Positions 39,001 to 49,470 of a stretch of DNA of 64,000 nt are shown in pieces. Position 1 is the stretch's first letter. Each line of letters starts with the position of its first letter. The notes under the pieces are model-generated. The model worked only from the letters and a program-made list of their open reading frames with translations. It was not told the DNA's origin and made no database searches. The position numbers and the translations under genes were made by a program. Origin of the DNA: Kutzneria chonburiensis (GTDB lineage: Bacteria; Actinomycetota; Actinomycetes; Mycobacteriales; Pseudonocardiaceae); assembly GCF_028622115.1 (NCBI RefSeq), contig NZ_CP097263.1:8246001-8310000 (forward strand), given 5' to 3'.

Positions 39001-42000
39001 GCGGCGGCGTCGCCTGGGCGCCGGCGACCGACGACGCGCCGGCACTGAGGTTCGCGGGCCCCGACGGGCACGGGGCGACGAGTGGCCCGGTGCTCGACAC
39101 CACGCAGAGCTTCACGGTCTCGGCCTGGGCCAAGATCTCCGACCTGAACGGCTACTACGCCGTCGCCAGCCAGAACGCCACGCACACGTCGGCCTTCGAG
39201 ATCCGGTACTCGCCGGACGTCAAGGCGTGGATCTTCGGCATGACCAATGCGGACGCGACGGGCGACCCGTACCAGTGGGCGTTCCTCAGCAACACGGTGA
39301 CTCAGGCCAATGTCAATGTCTGGACCCATGTGGCCGGTGTGTACGACGCGCCGGCGCACCAGATCAGCCTCTACGTCAACGGTGTGCTGATCAAGCAGAA
39401 CACGGTGTCCGCGGTGATCCCGGCGCCCGGGCCGTTCGTGGTCGGCGACACCCGCTTCAACGACGGCGACACGGCGTTCTTCCACGGTTCGATCTCGGAT
39501 GTGCAGGCGTACCAGACCGCGCTGAACGGTTCGGAGATCGCCGAGATGGCGGCGTCGGCGACGAGGTCCTACGGGCCGAAGTCCCCTGGCCCGCACACGA
39601 TGCTCGCCTACACGGCCGACGCGGCCGGCGACGCCTCGGGTTACCAGAGCTACACCTTCTATTCGGGCGCCGACCCGAGCACCACCTGCGCCACCCTGGC
39701 CGCGTGCTTCAACAACGTGTCGATCAGCCCGAACAACAACGTGAGCCTCGGCAACGCGGACGGTCTCAACTCGTTCTCCGCGGATGACCTCACCAACGCC
39801 GGCTGGAACAGCGGCGGCACGGTCAACGTCAACGGGGCGAAGTTCACGCTGCCCCAGTTCGGCGCCGGCCAGGCCGACAACGTGCTGGCGGCCAACCAGA
39901 CGATCACCGTCGGCCAGTCCGTCGCGACCACCGGCAGCAGCGCGCTCGAATTCCTGACCACCGGCACCACCGTGGACGCCGGCAAGATGCCGCCGTCGAT
40001 CAAGGGCAACCTGACCGCGCCGTACGTGCCGGCCGGCACGCCGGTGACCGCCTCGTGGTGCTTCGACTCCACCAAGCCCGGCTACTGGTGCGCGCCAAAG
40101 GGTGTCATCCACTACGACCACGGGTTCGACATGCCCTACTACCTGACCGTCCCGGACTGGGTGGCCGGGCCGAGCGCGTTGGCGGCGGTCACGTTGCCGC
40201 ACCGCAATGAGCCCGGCGGCCCCAACGGCCAGCTCCCGACCAAGCTGTACACCTTCTCCGTGCCGCTGATCCCCGGCCGCACCGTGCAGTCGGTGACGCT
40301 GCCGGACGTCGGCGCCAGCCCGTGGAGCGCCCAGGCGCTGCACATCTACGGCATGGCCACCCGCGACACCACCATCGACGGCGCCGCCGCCGGCAAGACA
40401 TGGACCGGCGCGTGGAGCTCCCCGACCGAGGGCCTGTTCAACTACGGCTCGACCTTCTCCGACGTCACCTTCCGGGAGGCGGTGCGGCCGTCGATCGGCG
40501 GCGACACCGTGCGGATCAAGTTCGACAACGCGATGGGTGACACGCCGCTGGACATCAGGCATGCCAGCATCGCGTTGGCGTCGGGCGGAGGTACCGCGCC
40601 CACGGCGGTGCCGGCCGCATCGCCGATCGCGCTCACATTCGGTGGGCAGCCGAATGTGACGCTGCCCGAAGGCGGCATGACGTACTCCGATCCGATACAC
40701 CTGACGGTGCCGGCCAACAAGTTCGCGCTGGTGTCGTTCCAGGTGGGCAACGACGTGCCGTACATCGTCACGAACTCCGAGACCAACAACACCGGCTACG
40801 GCTTCGTCACCGCGAACGCCACGGCCACCGAGAAGGCCAACCACACCGACGACCACACCATGGACATGACCGGAACCGCGTTTTCTCACAGCGGGACGGA
40901 CGGGTTCTCCACGAACGTGGTGACCAACATGGATGTGCAGACCAGCGGCGTGCCGACCCAGGCGGTGCTCGGCGACGGTTTCGTCGAGCAGACCCAGCCG
41001 GGCCGGACGGCCGTGGCCGACCTCGCCGACGTGTTCGCGGCCACCGAGGCGACGACCCCGACGCCGTACGGCACGCTGTCGGAAGGCATTCAGTCCAACC
41101 GCGTGATGACGGACTACGCGTCGGTCAGCGGCGGTGGCCCGTCCCTGCTGTCCCGCATCGATCGCGACCTGCTCGACCAGCCGGGCCTGAACACGGTTGT
41201 GCTCGAGGAGGGGCTGCAGGATGTGCTCGCCGGCCGATCGGCCAACGACCTCACGTCAAGCGGCCTGAGCGCGCTGATCGACTACCTGACCGGCTACGGC
41301 CTCACGTTCGTCGGCATGGGGCTGACACCGTGCCTCGGCTACGCCGGAAACGGGACCAGTACGAACGATGCCTGCACGACGGCCGTCGACGACCAGCGGG
41401 TGGCGGTCAACCAGTGGCTGGCCGAGTTCGGCGGGCAACCGTCGCAGTACTACGTCGACTCGGACAAGGCCGTCGGCGTGCCCGACTCCAGCGGGCAGCG
41501 GGTGCAGTTGAATCCGGCCGCCGACAGCGGTGACCACGTCAACCTCAACGATGCCGGATTCGGCGCGCTGGCCTCCGTGTACCAGGGAGCGCAGGACACC
41601 TGGACGCTCGATGACGGCGCGACCACGAGCGATCCGACGATCGCCGCGGACACGCCGAACAGCGGTACCAGTCCGTATCTGCCGGCCTCCGGCGGCAACC
41701 AAGCCACCCTGGCCGGTACAGCGGCGTGGGCCGCCGACCCCGTGGTCGCCGAGGCGCTCAGCCTGGACGGGTCCGCCGGCTACGCCGCGACGGACGGGCC
41801 CGCGGTGGACACCAGCCGCAGCTTCTCGGTGTCGGTCTGGGCGAACCTGAGCACACTGCCCTCGACCGCGGCCACCGTGCTGGGCGAGGACGGCCAGCAC
41901 AGCAGCGCGTTCTACCTGTTCTACAACCCGGCTTCGAAGAGCTGGAACTTCTCGGTGTCGCCGTCGGACACGCCGACCGTGGCCAACCTGCCGTGCGTGA

Positions 42001-42275
42001 TCGCACCTGATCAAGCGGCTGCCAACACCTGGACCCATCTGGTTGGCGTGTACGACGCCGTGGCGAAGACCGAGAGCCTTTACGTGAACGGGACCTTCGT
42101 CAACCTGGTCGGCAACGTGACCTCGTTCGCCGCCACCGGGCCGTTCACGATGGGCCGGGCACGGTGGAACGACGCCAACGACCGGTTCTTCCCCGGCCGG
42201 ATCCGTCAAGCGCAGGCATGGAACTACGCGCTGACACCGACCCAGGTCTCCGCGCTGTACCAACGGATCAACTGA
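36063..42275 (+). CDS. giant secreted LamG protein with degenerate SGNH domain
   Basis: A 2070-residue exported protein. Order: signal peptide (about 1-41), a DNRLRE-like beta region (about 330-560), an Ig-like spacer (about 560-720), two LamG/concanavalin-like domains (about 742-944 and 951-1160), an unknown middle, an SGNH-hydrolase-like domain (about 1627-1839) and a third LamG domain (about 1845-2070). LamG domains bind sugars or proteins. In the SGNH domain the usual GDS, GIND and DGLHPNDAG motifs read GDG, GLQD and DHVNLNDAG, so Ser, Asn and His are all replaced and hydrolysis is unlikely. Several ATG/TTG starts lie at 36039-36063; 36063 is preferred for its G-rich ribosome site. A strong terminator follows. 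Confidence 0.8.
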   Translation: MLWINSARRKSRQRNVIFAAVLAAGMIVSTAAAVPPVALAVTPVTPKPGPVPTTQGQPSKLPTLDDGYGPTPQQSAAMTAAAAKARATGKPVTVDSLTTETAQYVAQPKGGFVLTGTPEPVRANQNGKWVPVDTTLHRNADGSLSPAATAYGSVTLSGGGKVPLAVTASGSTTYSVSWPAALPTPTVAGSTATYHDVLPGVDLQASATIAGGFSEVLVVHDKQAASNPALAKLQLPTVVAGGSVKTEKTGGVTITGAKGGNTLTASTPFMWDSNTTIPSAAKDSPRQRSSVQTSPDASDSTHPGAVARSAPIKAEATASALTLVPDKHLLTDTATVFPLYIDPSFQWKNPTENMSNPSFDEVKQGYPCTNTSFYNDTSSGADNGYLAVGINDFAGGTCLGKMRAYFQWALPQEIWGAHIGNVSGQPGATANFTKVYSGTCATGNINLHWSGGIGPGTSWNNQPNPGPSIGQLAWGPVDRPCGAGTPAAITHGYDVTSVIAQSAAAHASQITLGLLDDGGEASRSDAAYARFAHNATLQIFFNRAPNTPGADGMAAKSGADNAGCNTAGQGPYPYMGKAIATNTPVLSTTVSDVDGDHLQADFQYWVDNGSPTDGYSADNVGSGGTAAYSLPSSFITGLSNGQVVSWKARVTDGEDWGGWSPVCHFTAEPTAPSAPSISSTDGRYPDNGTIGAVAGTPGRFTVASTGGQVSKLVDSLDEPNLPRTNPPSADVMTPNGSAAIAVASRWKLSDATATAAPDSAGNAPATLSGTTSFVTDPVHGKVMSLNGNGFAATSGPVIKTDGSFTVSAWVNAASTTDSGAVLGQDSVFASGFYLENIDGKWSFSKLSSDNLNAAAVRAESTNAPQVGVWAHLAGVYDASNGKLTLYVNGQAQGTNTDSTPYAANGPFTIGRAQWNAMQAGDFKGSISDVQAYQAALSATDIAKIFGGGQISPAARWRMTEGTGTSLADASGNNHPVTLTGGGVAWAPATDDAPALRFAGPDGHGATSGPVLDTTQSFTVSAWAKISDLNGYYAVASQNATHTSAFEIRYSPDVKAWIFGMTNADATGDPYQWAFLSNTVTQANVNVWTHVAGVYDAPAHQISLYVNGVLIKQNTVSAVIPAPGPFVVGDTRFNDGDTAFFHGSISDVQAYQTALNGSEIAEMAASATRSYGPKSPGPHTMLAYTADAAGDASGYQSYTFYSGADPSTTCATLAACFNNVSISPNNNVSLGNADGLNSFSADDLTNAGWNSGGTVNVNGAKFTLPQFGAGQADNVLAANQTITVGQSVATTGSSALEFLTTGTTVDAGKMPPSIKGNLTAPYVPAGTPVTASWCFDSTKPGYWCAPKGVIHYDHGFDMPYYLTVPDWVAGPSALAAVTLPHRNEPGGPNGQLPTKLYTFSVPLIPGRTVQSVTLPDVGASPWSAQALHIYGMATRDTTIDGAAAGKTWTGAWSSPTEGLFNYGSTFSDVTFREAVRPSIGGDTVRIKFDNAMGDTPLDIRHASIALASGGGTAPTAVPAASPIALTFGGQPNVTLPEGGMTYSDPIHLTVPANKFALVSFQVGNDVPYIVTNSETNNTGYGFVTANATATEKANHTDDHTMDMTGTAFSHSGTDGFSTNVVTNMDVQTSGVPTQAVLGDGFVEQTQPGRTAVADLADVFAATEATTPTPYGTLSEGIQSNRVMTDYASVSGGGPSLLSRIDRDLLDQPGLNTVVLEEGLQDVLAGRSANDLTSSGLSALIDYLTGYGLTFVGMGLTPCLGYAGNGTSTNDACTTAVDDQRVAVNQWLAEFGGQPSQYYVDSDKAVGVPDSSGQRVQLNPAADSGDHVNLNDAGFGALASVYQGAQDTWTLDDGATTSDPTIAADTPNSGTSPYLPASGGNQATLAGTAAWAADPVVAEALSLDGSAGYAATDGPAVDTSRSFSVSVWANLSTLPSTAATVLGEDGQHSSAFYLFYNPASKSWNFSVSPSDTPTVANLPCVIAPDQAAANTWTHLVGVYDAVAKTESLYVNGTFVNLVGNVTSFAATGPFTMGRARWNDANDRFFPGRIRQAQAWNYALTPTQVSALYQRIN

Positions 42276-42282
42276 TCGCGTC

Positions 42283-42314
42283 GAGGCCCCGGAGCTCAGC
42301 TCCGGGGCCTCTTT
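42283..42314 (+). terminator. intrinsic terminator after the LamG gene
   Basis: GAGGCCCCGGAGC pairs perfectly with GCTCCGGGGCCTC across a TCA loop (42283-42311), followed by TTT. It starts 8 bases after the stop codon. Confidence 0.9.
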
Positions 42315-42395
42315 CGTCTGATCGGACCGTCCACCCCGCATATCGCGCTGACCTGGGGTTTTGAACCAGGGCGGGTCCTTGTCGGTGGTGCGGCA

Positions 42396-42401
42396 TAGGC
42401 T
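42396..42401 (+). promoter_or_regulatory. -10 box of the mfd transcript
   Basis: TAGGCT, 7 bases before a GTG at 42409 that opens a short upstream ORF and 39 bases before the mfd GTG. Confidence 0.5.
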
Positions 42402-42408
42402 GGAGAGC

Positions 42409-42440
42409 GTGTCGAGGTGTATCCGAGGGGGACTGTCGAA

Positions 42441-42444
<4 letters not shown>
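42409..42444 (+). CDS. possible leaderless upstream ORF of mfd, 11 aa
   Basis: GTG at 42409 begins an 11-codon frame ([11 protein letters not shown]) whose TGA overlaps the mfd GTG at 42441. It sits at exact leaderless spacing from TAGGCT, and the mfd ribosome site GAGGGGGA lies inside it. It may couple translation to mfd. It could also be chance. Confidence 0.35.
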
Positions 42445-46016
<3,572 letters not shown>

Positions 46017-46037
46017 GATCATCTTCACTGTGAGAGA

Positions 46038-47012
46038 GTGCGCACTGTGACGATCGCCATTCGCCGACCGATTGCCGTCCTTGCCGCGTGCGCCGCAGTC
46101 GGCGCCCTGGTCACCGGTTGTGGCGCCGGCCCGGGCGGCGGTGACATCGGCGCCGCCGCCATCGTCGGCAGCGGCCAGGTGAGCCTGGAGTCCGTCCAGC
46201 AGCGGATCACGGACGTGCTGGCCGGCAGCCCGGACGCGCGCCAGCTCCAGCAGCAGAAGCCGAGCACCTTCCCGCCGATCGCCCGCACCATCGTGCAGCT
46301 GGCGGTGTGGGACGAGGCGACCAGGCAGCTGGCGGCCAAGCTGGGCGTGACGGTCAGCGAGGCGCAGGTCGACCAGGTCTACGCGCAGCAGACCGCGTCC
46401 GGTCAGCTGCCGTCCTACAGCGACACCAAGAACATCCCGGTCAAGGGCGACGTGCTCAAGGGCTACCTGCGCGACTCGCTGCTGTGGCAGGCGATCGGTG
46501 CCAAGCAGGTCCGCACCACGGCCGTGACCTACGACTACGCGGTCACCCAGGACCGCAACGGCGCGCAGGCGCTGGTCGACAAGATCCTGGCCCACCCCGA
46601 CCAGCACACCGCGATCATCAACCAGGCGATGGCCGGCGCGCAGAGCCAGGACGGCGGCAAGCCCAAGTCCACGGCCAACCTGACCGGCTCGCCGGCGAGC
46701 ACGCCGCAGGAACTGGCCCCGATGTTCGCGGCCAACGCCGGCTCGGTGATCGCCTTCCCGGTGCAGCAGGAGAACATCTGGGTCGTCGCCTACGTGCAGA
46801 AGCGCAGCGAGAACGCCGGCGACACGACCGGCGGCCAGGACGTGAGCCAGGTCGCGGGCAGCTTCGGCCAGTCGCAGATGATCCGCTACGCGGCGCAGAG
46901 CGGCGTCACGCTCAACCCGCGCTTCGGCGTCTGGGAGCCGCTGACCGGCCTGGTGTCGCCCAGCGACGGCGAGTCGTCGTCGATCTTGAAGACGGTGAAG
47001 ACGAACTCGTGA
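46038..47012 (+). CDS. SurA-like lipoprotein (foldase/peptidyl-prolyl isomerase family)
   Basis: A 324-residue exported lipoprotein with lipobox LVTGC (Cys at about 28). The next 120 residues (SLESVQQRITDVLAG, LGVTVSEAQVDQVYAQQ) match the SurA_N-type chaperone region; the rest is helical with no clear parvulin active site. It probably assists folding of secreted proteins. The GTG at 46038 or 46047 may be used; GAGAGAG precedes both. It follows mfd by 21 bases and overlaps mazG (GTGA), forming an mfd-surA-mazG operon. Confidence 0.8.
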   Translation: MRTVTIAIRRPIAVLAACAAVGALVTGCGAGPGGGDIGAAAIVGSGQVSLESVQQRITDVLAGSPDARQLQQQKPSTFPPIARTIVQLAVWDEATRQLAAKLGVTVSEAQVDQVYAQQTASGQLPSYSDTKNIPVKGDVLKGYLRDSLLWQAIGAKQVRTTAVTYDYAVTQDRNGAQALVDKILAHPDQHTAIINQAMAGAQSQDGGKPKSTANLTGSPASTPQELAPMFAANAGSVIAFPVQQENIWVVAYVQKRSENAGDTTGGQDVSQVAGSFGQSQMIRYAAQSGVTLNPRFGVWEPLTGLVSPSDGESSSILKTVKTNS

Positions 47013-47974
47013 CCGCTGTTGTCGTGCTGCTCAGCCCGCGCCTGCCCGGCGTGCTGCCGGCGGCCGCGCTGCCGGCGTTGCGCGCGGCCGCGCAGGTGTG
47101 GGCGGGCAAGGACGTGCCCGAGCAGTTGCGACAGTCCCTCGGCGCCGGCGAGCTGGCCGGCGAGGAGCTGGGCGCCGACGCGGTCCTGATCGCGACCGAT
47201 GCCACGGAGCCCGCCGCGGCGGCGCTGTTGGCGGCGGGGGCGACCAGGATCGATACGCCGGAGCCGGCGGGCTCGGCCCTGCTGGACGCGGCGTCGGTGA
47301 TGGACCGGCTGCGCTCGCCCGGCGGCTGCCCGTGGGACGCGGAGCAGACGCACGAGTCGCTGCGGCAGTACCTGGTCGAGGAGACCTACGAGCTGCTGGA
47401 GGCGATCGAGGACGGTGACCGGGCGGCGCTGCGCGAGGAGCTCGGCGACGTGCTGCTCCAGGTGCTGTTCCACGCCCGCGTGGCCTCGGAGCACGGCGAG
47501 CCGTTCGACATCGACGACGTGGCCGGCGACCTGGTGGACAAGCTGGTCGGCCGGCATCCGCACGTGTTCGCCACCGAGGAGGAAGGCTTCGAGCTCGACC
47601 GGCACGACCGCCGGTGGGAAGAGCTCAAGCAGGCCGAGAAGAAGCGCGAGTCCAGCGTGGACGGCGTGGCGCTCGGCCAGCCCGCGGTGTCCCTGGCGGC
47701 CAAGCTGACCCAGCGCGTGGCCCGCGTCGGCCTGCCGGTGGACCTGCTGCCCTCGGGCGACGACACCGGCGCGACCCTGTTCGGTGTGACCGCGGTGGCC
47801 AAGCTGGCCGGCGAGGACCCGGAGAGCGAGCTGCGGGCCGTGGCACGGCAGTTCGAACGGGACGTGCGGGCCGCGGAGCTGTCGGCCAAGGCTGCCGGAC
47901 TGGACCCGACCCGGTTGACCGCGGAGGACTGGCGCCGGCACTGGCCGCAGCCTCAATCCCCTTTGGCCACGTAG
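47009..47974 (+). CDS. mazG: nucleoside triphosphate pyrophosphohydrolase MazG
   Basis: A 321-residue MazG that hydrolyses NTPs or damaged nucleotides to NMP and pyrophosphate. The catalytic core is CPWDAEQTHESLRQYLVEET (about residues 109-128), then EELGDVLLQVLFHARVA and the second half with KLVGRHPHVF. As in mycobacteria there is an N-terminal extension of about 100 residues. The GTG overlaps the stop of the SurA-like gene. Its own stop codon TAG forms part of the -10 box of the next gene. Confidence 0.92.
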   Translation: MTAVVVLLSPRLPGVLPAAALPALRAAAQVWAGKDVPEQLRQSLGAGELAGEELGADAVLIATDATEPAAAALLAAGATRIDTPEPAGSALLDAASVMDRLRSPGGCPWDAEQTHESLRQYLVEETYELLEAIEDGDRAALREELGDVLLQVLFHARVASEHGEPFDIDDVAGDLVDKLVGRHPHVFATEEEGFELDRHDRRWEELKQAEKKRESSVDGVALGQPAVSLAAKLTQRVARVGLPVDLLPSGDDTGATLFGVTAVAKLAGEDPESELRAVARQFERDVRAAELSAKAAGLDPTRLTAEDWRRHWPQPQSPLAT

Positions 47975-47977
47975 CCT
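47972..47977 (+). promoter_or_regulatory. -10 box of the first lytic transglycosylase gene
   Basis: TAGCCT, whose first three bases are the mazG stop codon, 7 bases before the ATG at 47985; leaderless spacing. Confidence 0.45.
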
Positions 47978-47984
47978 GGGTCGC

Positions 47985-48851
47985 ATGGCCTACTCGACCC
48001 CTCCGCGCACGCCGGCCGGGACGCCATATCCGTCGCCGCCTCCGCGCAAGCGCCGGGGCGGCGAGATCTTCGGCAAGGTCTTCCTGATCGCGCTGGTGCT
48101 CGCTTTGGGCGCCGGCGCGATCTATGCCGTGAACTGGCTGAGCCATCCCAAGCCGCCGGTGCCGTCCGGCCCATCCGGGCCGCCGCCGTTCCGGGTGCCG
48201 CCGCTGGAGGTGGCCCGGGGCGCGGCCATCCCCGGCCCGGCCACCCCGGTGCCGGCCGCGCAGACCGCCGCGCCCCGGGAGAACTTCCAGGGCTGGCTCA
48301 CGCGGGTCACCTACTACAGCGACGTGCCCGAGCGCGTGCTCCTCGCGTACGCCAAGGCCGACCTGGCCTACCAGGCCAAGAACCCGGCCTGCCACGTCAC
48401 CTGGGCCACGCTGGCCGGCCTCGGCCGGGTCGAGTCCAAGCACGGCCGTTACGGCGGCGCGAGCGTGCAGGCCAACGGCGAGGAGTCGCGGCCGATCATC
48501 GGCCCGGCGCTGGACGGCAGTCCGGGCTTCCTGGCCGTGCCCGACACCGACAAGGGCAAGCTCGACGGCGACACCACCTGGGACCACGCCGTCGGCCCCA
48601 TGCAGTTCGCGCCGGCCACCTGGCACCGCTGGGGCGTACGGGCCAGCGCCGACGGCAAGGACCCCGACCCGCAGAACATCGACGACGCCGCCATGACCGC
48701 CGCCCGCTACATGTGCGCGATGGGCGGCGACCTGTCCGTGCCCAAGAACTGGTGGGACGCCGTGTTGGCGTACAACAACTCCACCGCCTACGGCCAGGAC
48801 GTCTTCTCCAACGCCGACGCCTACGGCAAGGTCAGCCTGGGCAAGCTCTGA
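47985..48851 (+). CDS. membrane-anchored lytic transglycosylase (LpqU-like)
   Basis: A 288-residue peptidoglycan-cleaving enzyme. A Pro-rich cytoplasmic start is followed by one transmembrane anchor (about 31-50), a Pro-rich linker and an SLT-like catalytic domain (about 110-285). The catalytic Glu is in LGRVESKHGRYGG; HAVGPMQFAPATW and YNNSTAYGQDVF complete the fold. Equivalent in position to M. tuberculosis lpqU (Rv1022) between mazG and eno. A second family member is at 54.4 kb. Confidence 0.88.
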   Translation: MAYSTPPRTPAGTPYPSPPPRKRRGGEIFGKVFLIALVLALGAGAIYAVNWLSHPKPPVPSGPSGPPPFRVPPLEVARGAAIPGPATPVPAAQTAAPRENFQGWLTRVTYYSDVPERVLLAYAKADLAYQAKNPACHVTWATLAGLGRVESKHGRYGGASVQANGEESRPIIGPALDGSPGFLAVPDTDKGKLDGDTTWDHAVGPMQFAPATWHRWGVRASADGKDPDPQNIDDAAMTAARYMCAMGGDLSVPKNWWDAVLAYNNSTAYGQDVFSNADAYGKVSLGKL

Positions 48852-48906
48852 AGTTCGGAACGGACCATTCCTCTACTCGGAGTTTTGGAACGGCGCGTTC
48901 ACAGCT

Positions 48907-49296
48907 TCAGTCGCCGGCCTGGGGATGGTTGCGCAGCGACAGGCGGGCGCTGACCTCGCCGAGGGCTTCCTGGTACTCGGGCAGCGGGCTCATGGCCACG
49001 GCCAGCCGCAGGTGGGTGATGGCCTCGGCGTGCCGGCCCTGCCGTTGCAGGGTCTTGCCCAGTGCGAACAGCGAGTAGTGGTCGCTCGGGTCCATCTCGA
49101 CCAGTCGGCTGAACGCCTCCTCGGCCCGTCGGAACTGGGCCGAGTTGAGGTAGGCGCGGCCGGCCAGCTGCACGACGGACGGCAGGTCCGGCTCGGCGTC
49201 GAGCACCGGACGCAGTTCGCGCAGCGCGTCCAGCGGACGGCCGTTCGACACCAGCGCCTCGGCCCGTCGGAACGCCTCGAAGGTGCTGTCGCTCAT
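48907..49296 (-). CDS. small TPR protein
   Basis: A 129-residue soluble protein of three tetratricopeptide-like repeats (for example LDALRELRPVLDAEPDLP and HYSLFALGKTLQRQGRHAEA). TPR proteins scaffold protein contacts; the partner is unknown. The ATG at 49296 is preferred; a longer frame would begin inside the upstream region of the HelD-like gene, with which it is divergent. Confidence 0.75.
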   Translation of the reverse strand: MSDSTFEAFRRAEALVSNGRPLDALRELRPVLDAEPDLPSVVQLAGRAYLNSAQFRRAEEAFSRLVEMDPSDHYSLFALGKTLQRQGRHAEAITHLRLAVAMSPLPEYQEALGEVSARLSLRNHPQAGD

Positions 49297-49470
49297 GGTC
49301 GTTCCCACAGTACGCAAGATCGGCTGTGACTTCGATGGACCATCCGGGCACAACACCGGTGACCGGTGGCGCGCGCGACCAGCGGTTTGATAGATTTACC
49401 GGTCTGTACGCACAACTAAAAACCACGAAAAAACGTGTCTGCGCCAGAATATAACGGTGAGTGAGGTCAG
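49297..49470 (+). promoter_or_regulatory. upstream region of the HelD/HelR-like gene
   Basis: The gap has a CACCGG/CCGGTG hairpin at about 49354-49368 and an AT-rich part (ACTAAAAACC, CGAAAAAACG) uncommon in this genome. TATAAC at 49450-49455 is a candidate -10, and GTGAGG lies 5 bases before the TTG start. No rifamycin-associated repeat was recognised. Confidence 0.35.

Noticed and set aside
36093-40889. A 1598-codon open frame antisense to the LamG gene
   Set aside because: It is a mirror of the plus-strand codon pattern in very GC-rich DNA; its product is low-complexity Arg/Gly/Val with no domains, while the plus frame has a signal peptide and clear LamG and SGNH-like domains.
49297-49470. 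Rifamycin-associated element before the HelD-like gene
   Set aside because: No inverted repeat like the published element was recognised; only generic hairpins and AT-rich stretches are present.
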